NCBI GenBank assembly: GCA_017615955.1
Contig: JAFZZD010000017.1
Location: 1-6,366, forward strand
Direction: 5' to 3'
Source of the DNA: Victivallales bacterium
Lineage (GTDB): Bacteria > Verrucomicrobiota > Lentisphaeria > Oligosphaerales > Oligosphaeraceae
DNA length: 6,366 bases
Shown: piece by piece, positions 1 through 5,114 of the stretch
Position numbering within the stretch: position 1 is the stretch's first letter
Layout of the letters: each line of letters begins with the position of its first letter
The notes under the pieces: generated by a model
Database searches by the model: none
The model's input: only the letters and a program-made list of their open reading frames with translations
What the model was told of the DNA's origin: nothing
Program-made: the position numbers and the translations under genes

Positions 1-17
1 CTACCTAACCTTGCCCC

Positions 18-23
18 TATAAT
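18..23 (+). promoter_or_regulatory. Candidate -10 box overlapping the waaF start codon
   Basis: A perfect TATAAT sits at 18-23 and shares bases with the ATG at 22. Any matching -35 box would lie before the window, so the element cannot be confirmed. If it is a working promoter, transcription would begin near position 30, and the ATG at 22 would not be in that transcript. The only stop codon seen upstream is a TAA at 6-8, which could end a preceding gene. No Shine-Dalgarno sequence is visible in the 21 bases before the ATG. Confidence 0.25.
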
Positions 24-1092
24 GAAATACGTACCGAACATACCCGCCATACCAGAGCGGGAGCCGTTTCAGCTGAAGTGGCGTAATGGGCTGCTTCTGC
101 GCTGCACCAACTGGCTTGGCGATGCGCTGATGACCCTGCCAGCCGCCTGGCAGGCAAGCCGTGCCTTGCCTCGTGCCTGTGGCTTCTTTGTGTTGTGTCC
201 TGCGGCCCTGGCGCCCCTGTGGTCCGCATGTCCCTGGGTTGATGTGGTGGTTCCCATGCAGGGCAGGCATGCATCTGGCGATGAGCGCAATGTGCTGCGG
301 CGCCTGGCACCTGGCGTGGCCCTTGTCTTTCCCAATTCATTCGGCTCGGCGATGGACGTTTGCCGCTGCGGAATACCCCAGAAAGTCGGCAGGCGCGGGC
401 GTTTCCGTGGCTGGATGCTGACCCATACCATACCTGAATGGCCTCGCGCAAAAGGCGCGGGGGACAGGCACCAGCTGTTCTATTATCTGGAACTGGTCTC
501 GTCCATTGTGAAGCTGCAGCCTGGCATTTCATATCCTGCGTTGAAGGTGGATTTGCAGTTGGCGGCGGACTTTGGCATATCGGGCAAGGGATGGCTGGCT
601 CTGGCGCCTGGCGCGGCTTATGGTCCCGCCAAGCAATGGCCAATGGAGCATTTTCTGGAATTGGCGAAAATGCAGCTTGCCCAGGGCAGGAGAATCGTGT
701 TTGTAGGCACTTCAAAGGAGGCCGCTACCACGGCACAGTTATGTTCGCAGCTGCCAGGCTCCATGGACTTGGCGGGCAGGACGAATCTGGCGCAGCTGAT
801 GGCAGTGCTGTCCGCCTGCGAGGCAGTGGTCGCCAATGATTCAGGTGCCATGCATCTTGCGGCGGCACTGGGAACGCCCGGCGTGGCCATATTTGGCTCC
901 ACGGACCCCGTGGCAACAGGACCAATTGGTGCGCAATGGCGCCTGCTGGTGTCGGACAAGAGCTGTCGCCCCTGCTTCAAGCGCACTTGTCCATTGACGG
1001 AAGGGCAGTATTCCTGCCTTGCGGGCATAAAGCCGCAGGATGTCGCCCAGCAACTGGAGGAACTGTACAAGGAGGCGGAAGGTGTACGCTGA
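22..1092 (+). CDS. waaF: ADP-heptose:LPS heptosyltransferase II (glycosyltransferase family 9)
   Basis: This 356-residue protein is predicted to transfer L-glycero-D-manno-heptose from ADP-heptose to the LPS inner core on the cytoplasmic face of the inner membrane. The GT9 N-terminal motif NWLGDALMTLP lies at residues 30-40; Asp34 matches the catalytic-base position of the family. The second Rossmann domain opens with LAPGAAYGPAKQWP (194-207). The nucleotide-sugar loop NDSGAMHLAAALG begins at 272, with the conserved D-S-G-x-x-H at 273-278. A C-terminal cysteine group typical of WaaF-like proteins follows (C315, C318, C323, C332). Length is close to the usual ~350. The start is uncertain: about 20 residues precede the usual WaaF N-terminus, no ribosome binding site is visible, and the ATG overlaps a TATAAT. 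No other ATG, GTG or TTG codon occurs in frame before the GT9 motif. The 3' end contains the ribosome binding site of the next gene. The family call is firm; heptosyltransferase II over another GT9 member is likely but not proven. Confidence 0.87.
   Translation: MKYVPNIPAIPEREPFQLKWRNGLLLRCTNWLGDALMTLPAAWQASRALPRACGFFVLCPAALAPLWSACPWVDVVVPMQGRHASGDERNVLRRLAPGVALVFPNSFGSAMDVCRCGIPQKVGRRGRFRGWMLTHTIPEWPRAKGAGDRHQLFYYLELVSSIVKLQPGISYPALKVDLQLAADFGISGKGWLALAPGAAYGPAKQWPMEHFLELAKMQLAQGRRIVFVGTSKEAATTAQLCSQLPGSMDLAGRTNLAQLMAVLSACEAVVANDSGAMHLAAALGTPGVAIFGSTDPVATGPIGAQWRLLVSDKSCRPCFKRTCPLTEGQYSCLAGIKPQDVAQQLEELYKEAEGVR
1069..1075 (+). promoter_or_regulatory. Ribosome binding site that fixes a GTG start for the ABC exporter
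   Basis: AAGGAGG at 1069-1075 is a near-complete anti-Shine-Dalgarno match, placed 6 nt before the GTG at 1082. It lies within the last codons of waaF. The ATG at 1040 in the same frame has no comparable site, so the GTG is the better start and coupling to waaF translation is likely. Confidence 0.85.
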
Positions 1093-2773
1093 CTTTTGCT
1101 ATATTTTCAGCAGGAGCGACCGCCTGCGTTTTGCGCTGCTAGTGGTGCTGATGCTTGTCGGCAGCTTGATTGAAATGGCCACACTGGCGGCCATACCCAT
1201 ATTCGTGTCAGGCCTGATGAATGGTCTGGATGGCAGGCTTCTTCAATATTTCAGCCCAGAGAAATTTCCGTTGCAGGGCAGCATTGTCCTGCTGTGCCTG
1301 TTCTTCTTGCGTACAATATATTTTATGACGCTTCATTGGTTTCAGGAGCGGATACTGCGCAACAGGCAAATTGCCTTGGGAAGCAGGATATTCAAGGCAT
1401 ATATGCAGGTGCCCTACGGAATTGTGCGGGGCATAAATTCCAATAGACTGATAAACAGTGTCTCTTCTGAAACTGAACGGCTTATCGATGGTGTGCTTTC
1501 TCCGTTGACAAGTTTTATACGCAATGGCCTTGTCACCTTGGCAATTCTGTTTTTGCTGGCATTTTTCGATTGGAAAGTTTCGCTTTCAGCATTTGGAGTG
1601 CTGGCGGTGTTTGGCGGTGCGTTTATGTTGCTGTCCCGTCGCCGCATAGAACTGCAGGGGCGCCTGGCATACAATGCCAGAATGAGTGTGGTGAAATTGC
1701 TTACGGAAGGCATGCACACCCTGAAGGAGACGATTATTCTAGGATGCCGTGGAAGATTTACACAGAAGCTGCACAAGGAGCTTGAGCAGCAGGCAATGGC
1801 AATGCGTGTGCTCAACACCACGCAGAAGAATCTGTGGCCTGCCATGGAATTGCTTACGGTGCTGGTGCTGGTGGGCACTTTTGCCATTTTGCTTGCCGGC
1901 GGCAGGACGCCCCAGATGGTGGCGCCGACGCTTGTATTGATGGCTGCCTCACTGGCGAGGCTGAAGGGCTGCATCACGGAGATGATGCTGTTCTTTTCAA
2001 CTTTGCGCTACAATTCCAGCGCATTGGCCGAACTTGCCAATGATATGCGGGGGCTGGAGGCTGATATGGTGGAGTTGCCTGATGAAGTTGAGAAGATGGA
2101 CTTCAGGGAAAAGCTCTCCATAGAGCAACTTGAGTTTTCATATCCAGATGCTTCAGAACCAGTGCTGAAGGATGTTTCATTCCAGATAGAATGCGGCTCT
2201 TCCGTGGGGTTTGTGGGCACCACTGGCTCAGGCAAAACCACCATGGCTGAACTGATCCTTGGCCTTTTCACGCCTAGCCAGGGCAAAATCACCGTGGACG
2301 GAAAGGACATACAGGACAATCTGCCTGGATGGCAGGCATTGCTGGGCTTTGTGCCCCAGGACATCTATTTGCTGGATGACAGCATTAGGGCCAATGTGGC
2401 GCTGGGCATTGCGCCTGAAGACGTGGATGAGGACGCGTTGCAGAATGCGCTCGCCTCCGCGCAGCTGGGCGATTTCATCGCCTCGCTGCCAGAGGGGGAC
2501 CGCACGATCGTTGGGGAAAACGGGGTTTTGCTTTCAGGCGGGCAGAGGCAGCGCATCGGCATTGCCCGCGCCCTCTACAGGAAGCCAAGCGTGCTGGTGT
2601 TCGACGAGGCCACGTCCGCATTGGACAATGACACGGAGGCCGCCGTGGTGTCAGCCATTGAGGCATTGCGTGGCACCCATACGCTGATTATTGTTGCACA
2701 CCGCCTCTCCACCATTGCATCCTGCAACAAGGTCTATCGCTTTGAACATGGTAAAGTGGAGCTTGCAAGATGA
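1082..2773 (+). CDS. Type I ABC exporter, fused permease/ATPase (MsbA/PglK-like lipid or lipid-linked glycan flippase)
   Basis: This 563-residue half-transporter is expected to work as an inner-membrane homodimer. The N-terminal ~300 residues carry hydrophobic segments near 10-34, 57-78, 144-186 (two helices), 251-276 and 279-296, giving the usual six-helix exporter fold. The ATPase domain is intact: Walker A GTTGSGKTT at 379-387 (Lys385), Q-loop Gln426, signature LSGGQRQR at 484-491, Walker B ending in Asp508 with catalytic Glu509, and H-loop His540. The region around the Q-loop (PQDIYLLDDSIRANVALG) resembles the PglK-like exporters found in polysaccharide and protein-glycosylation loci more than classical MsbA. 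With waaF immediately upstream, a substrate such as lipid A-core or a polyprenyl-linked oligosaccharide is inferred. The GTG start is chosen because of the strong ribosome binding site; an ATG at 1040 would add 14 residues with no support. The reading frame overlaps waaF by 11 nt. A drug or other lipid exporter remains possible. Confidence 0.87.
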   Translation: MYADFCYIFSRSDRLRFALLVVLMLVGSLIEMATLAAIPIFVSGLMNGLDGRLLQYFSPEKFPLQGSIVLLCLFFLRTIYFMTLHWFQERILRNRQIALGSRIFKAYMQVPYGIVRGINSNRLINSVSSETERLIDGVLSPLTSFIRNGLVTLAILFLLAFFDWKVSLSAFGVLAVFGGAFMLLSRRRIELQGRLAYNARMSVVKLLTEGMHTLKETIILGCRGRFTQKLHKELEQQAMAMRVLNTTQKNLWPAMELLTVLVLVGTFAILLAGGRTPQMVAPTLVLMAASLARLKGCITEMMLFFSTLRYNSSALAELANDMRGLEADMVELPDEVEKMDFREKLSIEQLEFSYPDASEPVLKDVSFQIECGSSVGFVGTTGSGKTTMAELILGLFTPSQGKITVDGKDIQDNLPGWQALLGFVPQDIYLLDDSIRANVALGIAPEDVDEDALQNALASAQLGDFIASLPEGDRTIVGENGVLLSGGQRQRIGIARALYRKPSVLVFDEATSALDNDTEAAVVSAIEALRGTHTLIIVAHRLSTIASCNKVYRFEHGKVELAR

Positions 2774-2774
2774 C

Positions 2775-2808
2775 AAAAAAAGCGCAAAGGCATAAGCCTC
2801 TGCGCTTT
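2775..2808 (-). terminator. Rho-independent terminator of the minus-strand small gene
   Basis: An imperfect hairpin spans 2779-2808: an 8-bp outer stem (AAAGCGCA with TGCGCTTT), one A/C mismatch, a 4-bp inner stem (AGGC with GCCT) and an ATAA loop. Seven A residues at 2775-2781 become a U-tract at the 3' side of the minus-strand transcript, as an intrinsic terminator requires. It lies 36 nt past the stop codon of the minus-strand gene. It also begins just after the ABC exporter stop codon and may act weakly on the plus strand, where only UUUCU follows the stem. Confidence 0.75.
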
Positions 2809-2811
2809 CTG

Positions 2812-2829
2812 GCCTAGCGAAAGCTAGGC
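2812..2829 (+). terminator. Second intergenic hairpin with GAAA tetraloop
   Basis: A perfect 7-bp stem (GCCTAGC with GCTAGGC) closes a GAAA loop, which on the plus strand is a stable GNRA tetraloop. It lies 38 nt past the ABC exporter stop and directly follows the first hairpin. No U-tract follows it on the plus strand, so it may be a 3'-end-stabilising structure or an accessory to termination rather than an intrinsic terminator by itself. Confidence 0.45.
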
Positions 2830-2844
2830 GTCCGTTTCAGCATG

Positions 2845-3087
2845 TTACTGCTGATTCTCGTTCTTCTTGACAACGCCGGCTTCGACCAGCTTGTCAATCA
2901 ACTGCTGCATTGAGTTGAAGGCTGCCAGGAAGCCCTGTGGAGGGAGGATCAGGCGAACATTGGTTTCGGGTACGGGGGCCTTGCCTTCCTCTGTGGGCTG
3001 CAAGGTCATCAGGTCCATACGGACCATGCCGCCTGCAAAGTGTATCTGGCCAATGCCATCTGCGAAGATTTCTTTCTTGTCTGCCAT
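2845..3087 (-). CDS. Conserved-looking 80-residue protein of unknown function
   Basis: I do not recognise a named family. The product has 80 residues with no signal peptide, membrane segment or metal-binding motif. The first half reads as short beta strands (FADGIGQIHFAGG at 8-20, then VRMDLMTL at 22-29), followed by a polar turn (TEEGKAPVPET, 32-42), a third strand (NVRLIL, 43-48), PPQGF (49-53), and an amphipathic helix of about 20 residues ending near Val73. This looks like a small folded cytoplasmic domain, possibly oligomeric or partner-binding. The ATG at 3087 is chosen because AGGAG stands 7 nt upstream and a good promoter lies just beyond; extending upstream to 3285 would run antisense through the promoter and the next gene. 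The gene is monocistronic, with its own promoter and terminator, convergent with the ABC exporter and divergent from the SIS-domain gene. No function is proposed. Confidence 0.85.
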   Translation of the reverse strand: MADKKEIFADGIGQIHFAGGMVRMDLMTLQPTEEGKAPVPETNVRLILPPQGFLAAFNSMQQLIDKLVEAGVVKKNENQQ

Positions 3088-3094
3088 GGTTTTT

Positions 3095-3099
3095 CTCCT
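3095..3099 (-). promoter_or_regulatory. Ribosome binding site of the 80-residue gene
   Basis: AGGAG on the minus strand (CTCCT on the plus strand) lies 7 nt before the ATG at 3087. It decides the start and excludes the longer 146-codon reading beginning at 3285. Confidence 0.85.
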
Positions 3100-3139
3100 G
3101 TTTTTTAGGGGTGAAACACGAAACTTAAAAAACTGTGAC

Positions 3140-3167
3140 ATTATACAATGCATTCCAATAATATCAA
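3140..3167 (-). promoter_or_regulatory. Sigma70-like promoter for the 80-residue gene
   Basis: On the minus strand, TTGATA (3167-3162) and a perfect TATAAT (3145-3140) are separated by 16 nt. Initiation is predicted near 3133, giving a leader of about 45 nt before the ATG at 3087, with the AGGAG site inside it. The -35 and -10 boxes lie in the intergenic region before the divergent SIS-domain gene, so expression of the two genes may influence each other. Confidence 0.7.
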
Positions 3168-3201
3168 GTTGAAAAAGCAAATAAAAACAGGTTTGACTAA
3201 A

Positions 3202-4863
3202 ATGGACGCGAAATTCAAAAAACAAGCAGACCAATTCATCCGCGAGGAAACCCAGTTCCATCTGGGGTTCCTGCCAACGGAGCAATCCAATCCCAAGAGC
3301 AGGACATTGCAGGCGGATTTCAAGAAGTCCGCCTCAAAAGGCGTAGCCTGCCTTCAGAGGATTGACAGGGACGTGCTGGCAATGCTGCGGCGCGTCATGG
3401 TGTCCAAAAACTACAATAAGCTGGTGAGCCAGGGGCTTAAGACCATACGCAATGGCGGGCGCATCATCTTCTCGGGATGCGGGGCCACTGGCAGACTCAG
3501 CATCCTGCTGGAGGCGATGTGGCGCAAATACTGCACGGAGAACAAGGCCGCCGCCAAGTACGCAGACGCCGTGGAGAGCATCATGACGGGCGGCGACTTT
3601 GCGCTGATACGCTCGGTGGAGTTCTTCGAGGACTACGCCAGCTTCGGCAAGCGCCAGGTGGAAGAGGCAAAGATGTGCGACAAGGACATGCTGGTGGCGA
3701 TCACCGAAGGCGGCGAAACCTCGTCGGTGCTGGGTTCGCTCTATGAGGCGGCTGACAGGGGATGCGCCGTGTTCCTGCTTTTCAACAATCCGGCCGATGT
3801 GCTGGCGGCGCATTTGGAGCGCTCCCGTCGCGCAATCGAGGACAAGCGTGTCTGCGTGCTGGATTTACATTGCGGGCCAATGGCGCTGGCGGGTTCCACG
3901 CGCATGCAGGCCACCACTTCCGAGCAATATGTGGCGGGCGCAGCGCTGGAGACTATCATGCACAAGCTGATGCGCCTTCCTGAACTGGACTATGTCCAGG
4001 CATTCGAGGATTTGCTGACGTCGCTGGAAGAGCCAGGCAACGTCAGGAACATGGCAAGATACATCTGCTTTGAGGCGAGAACCTACAGGAACAGCGGCAA
4101 GATGACATATTTTGCCGATGATTTCCTGCTGGACATATTCACGGATACCACGGAACGCTCGCCTACATTCATGCTGCCCCCATTCAAGAAATGCGATGAC
4201 AAGGTCTCGCCCCAGCCATGGACTTTTGTGAAGAACCCGCTGTATTCAACCAGCGAGGCTTGGGCCAAGGCGTTGAACCGCAAGCACAGGTGCCTGGACT
4301 GGACGCCAGAGGACTATGTGGCAATGGGCGCGGGGGACAAGATCGCAAAGCGCCCGCCTGCCATCAGCAAGGACGAGATGCTGAAGATACTCATCGGCAA
4401 CGAGAATGTGGAGGAACGCCGTGGCGGGCCTGATGATGCGGCTGTGCTGATTTCCGTTGGCGCACCAAGCAAGGAACTGAAGAGGGCATTTTCCCAATAT
4501 GCGGTGGACTTTGCAAAGAAGGGCTTCCTGCATATAAACCAGGACGCGCCAGGATTTGGCATTGAGGCAAAATGCGCCAAAGGCGCACTGTCGCTGCTGG
4601 AGCATCTTGCGCTGAAGCTGGCGCTGAACACTATTTCCACTGGCGTCATGACCATGCTGGGGCGCGTGACAGGCAACTGGATGAGCTGGGTGGACTGCAC
4701 CAACAAGAAACTTCTGGACAGAGGAACCAGGCTGCTGGTGGAGCTGGGCGGCGTGGATTACCGCACCGCATGCGAGACACTTTTCGAGGCGATTGACGAA
4801 GTGGCGAAAATGAAGGGAACGAAGCCCTCGCCCGTGCAGGTCGCCCTGGCTAAACTGCGGTAG
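3202..4863 (+). CDS. Tandem SIS-domain protein related to MurQ etherase and glucokinase regulatory protein (GKRP)
   Basis: The 553-residue product has two sugar-phosphate-binding SIS modules. The N-terminus has TEQSNP followed by a Leu, as in MurQ. The first SIS loop is GGRIIFSGCGATGRLS (85-100); MTGGDFALIRSVEFFED matches the MurQ/GKRP segment AGGD...VEGAED, with Glu140 and Glu143. AGSTRMQATTSEQ (from 230) matches the MurQ signature GSTR-K-GTAQK. A second MurQ-like signature appears near the C-terminus (LNTISTGVMTMLGRVTGNWM, then TNKKLLDR). MurQ is about 300 residues and works as a homodimer; GKRP is a fused tandem of about 625, so this protein has GKRP-like architecture. The first catalytic Glu of MurQ (in its SEC motif) is not at the aligned position; Glu104 is nearby. 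It could be an N-acetylmuramate 6-phosphate etherase, a sugar-phosphate-responsive regulator, or an isomerase. ATG 3202 is preferred over ATG 3148 because the 18 extra residues are Lys-rich, unlike the family, and lie within the promoter region; a weak CAGG precedes 3202. Confidence 0.8.
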   Translation: MDAKFKKQADQFIREETQFHLGFLPTEQSNPKSRTLQADFKKSASKGVACLQRIDRDVLAMLRRVMVSKNYNKLVSQGLKTIRNGGRIIFSGCGATGRLSILLEAMWRKYCTENKAAAKYADAVESIMTGGDFALIRSVEFFEDYASFGKRQVEEAKMCDKDMLVAITEGGETSSVLGSLYEAADRGCAVFLLFNNPADVLAAHLERSRRAIEDKRVCVLDLHCGPMALAGSTRMQATTSEQYVAGAALETIMHKLMRLPELDYVQAFEDLLTSLEEPGNVRNMARYICFEARTYRNSGKMTYFADDFLLDIFTDTTERSPTFMLPPFKKCDDKVSPQPWTFVKNPLYSTSEAWAKALNRKHRCLDWTPEDYVAMGAGDKIAKRPPAISKDEMLKILIGNENVEERRGGPDDAAVLISVGAPSKELKRAFSQYAVDFAKKGFLHINQDAPGFGIEAKCAKGALSLLEHLALKLALNTISTGVMTMLGRVTGNWMSWVDCTNKKLLDRGTRLLVELGGVDYRTACETLFEAIDEVAKMKGTKPSPVQVALAKLR

Positions 4864-4868
4864 TTTAC

Positions 4869-4933
4869 GTGGGCGCCGAGGCGGCGCCCACTCAAGTTGC
4901 CTTAGCGGAAACAGCGTTTTTGGCGATAACAGA
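4869..4933 (+). repeat. Palindromic repeat, copy 1 (forward)
   Basis: The hairpin at 4869-4891 has a perfect 9-bp stem, GTGGGCGCC with GGCGCCCAC, and a GAGGC loop. It is followed by TCAAGTTGCC and a tail ending in ATAACAGA. The whole 65-nt unit recurs as copy 2 with five substitutions and a period of 71 nt. It sits directly after the SIS-domain gene's stop codon, where it could stabilise the 3' end of that mRNA. Confidence 0.92.
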
Positions 4934-4939
4934 ATTTAT

Positions 4940-5004
4940 GTGGGTGCCGAGGCTGCGCCCACTCAAGTTGCCCTAGCGGAAACAGCGTTTTTGGCAGTAA
5001 CAGA
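4940..5004 (+). repeat. Palindromic repeat, copy 2 (forward)
   Basis: This is a tandem direct copy of the 4869-4933 unit. The hairpin at 4940-4962 has decayed slightly: one stem C became T, still able to pair with G as a wobble, and one arm base next to the loop became T, giving a C/T mismatch. The flanking CTCAAGTTGCC and the GCGGAAACAGCGTTTTTGGC tail are intact. The preceding ATTTAT matches the A/T-rich flank of other copies. Confidence 0.92.
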
Positions 5005-5052
5005 TTTTTGTAGGTTGCAACTATGCGGGAAATGCGTTTCTTACAATGCGTG

Positions 5053-5097
5053 TGTTTCCGCTAGGGCAACTTGAGTGGGCGCCGCCTCGGCGCCCAC
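5053..5097 (-). repeat. Palindromic repeat, copy 3 (inverted), in the leader of the M14 gene
   Basis: Read on the minus strand, these 45 nt match copy 1 (4869-4913) at 44 positions and copy 2 (4940-4984) at 43. The hairpin occupies 5075-5097 with an intact 9-bp stem. The homology stops at GGAAACA; the rest of the tail is absent. The hairpin ends 7 nt before the AGGAG site of the M14 gene, so in mRNA it would stand just upstream of the ribosome landing site and could affect translation. Confidence 0.92.
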
Positions 5098-5104
5098 ATA
5101 AAAA

Positions 5105-5109
5105 AGGAG
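5105..5109 (+). promoter_or_regulatory. Ribosome binding site of the M14 gene
   Basis: AGGAG at 5105-5109, in an A-rich context, precedes the ATG at 5115 by 5 nt. This selects 5115 over the upstream ATG at 5046, whose 23 extra codons would be read through the palindromic repeat. Confidence 0.88.
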
Positions 5110-5114
5110 AAACT

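Larger units (their letters stand above)
4869..5097. repeat. Composite repeat cluster (+,+,-), REP/BIME-like
   Basis: Two forward copies and one inverted copy form a large inverted repeat. Copy 2 and copy 3 could pair over about 45 nt in RNA or as a DNA cruciform, with the 68-nt segment 4985-5052 between the arms; copy 1 could replace copy 2 in this pairing. The layout resembles bacterial interspersed mosaic elements, in which REP palindromes occur in alternating orientation between genes. Confidence 0.75.
4864..5114. other. Intergenic region filled by palindromic repeats
   Basis: This 251-nt gap between the SIS-domain and M14 genes is mostly made of three copies of one palindromic repeat. 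The first hairpin begins 6 nt after the SIS-gene stop codon, and the last ends 7 nt before the M14 gene's ribosome binding site. Between copies 2 and 3 (5005-5052) lie a GTTGCAAC palindrome (5014-5021), three TGCG words and a TACAAT at 5042-5047. No convincing promoter with correct spacing is visible, so the M14 gene may be read from the SIS gene or from a promoter I cannot recognise. Confidence 0.7.

Noticed and set aside
17..715. Long minus-strand reading frame of 232 codons antisense to waaF
   Set aside because: Its composition is that of a shadow frame (Pro, Arg, Ala, Cys rich, no domain motifs), while the plus-strand frame has complete GT9 motifs.
3125..3149. Plus-strand promoter for the SIS gene using TACAAT at 3144-3149
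   Set aside because: No -35 match lies at 16-18 nt; the only candidate (TTAAAA at 3125-3130) is 13 nt away. A promoter must exist in this region but I cannot place it.
3088..3285. Upstream extension of the 80-residue gene to give a 146-codon frame
   Set aside because: The extension runs antisense through the promoter and into the SIS-domain gene, and the ATG at 3087 has a strong ribosome binding site.
3334..3813. Minus-strand frame of 159 codons within the SIS gene
   Set aside because: It is rich in His, Arg and Ala with no recognisable motif; the opposite strand encodes the SIS fold.
5015..5047. Promoter for the M14 gene (TTGCAA and TACAAT)
   Set aside because: The spacing is 21 nt, too long for a normal sigma70 promoter.
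4869..5097. CRISPR array
   Set aside because: There are only two direct copies plus one inverted copy, no regular unique spacers, and the repeat is a GC-rich hairpin with a long tail; no cas genes are near.
5075..5103. Intrinsic terminator before the M14 gene
   Set aside because: The hairpin is followed on the plus strand by ATAAAAAAGGAG, not a T-tract. On the minus strand the A-run precedes rather than serves a known gene, so the hairpin is better explained as a repeat copy.
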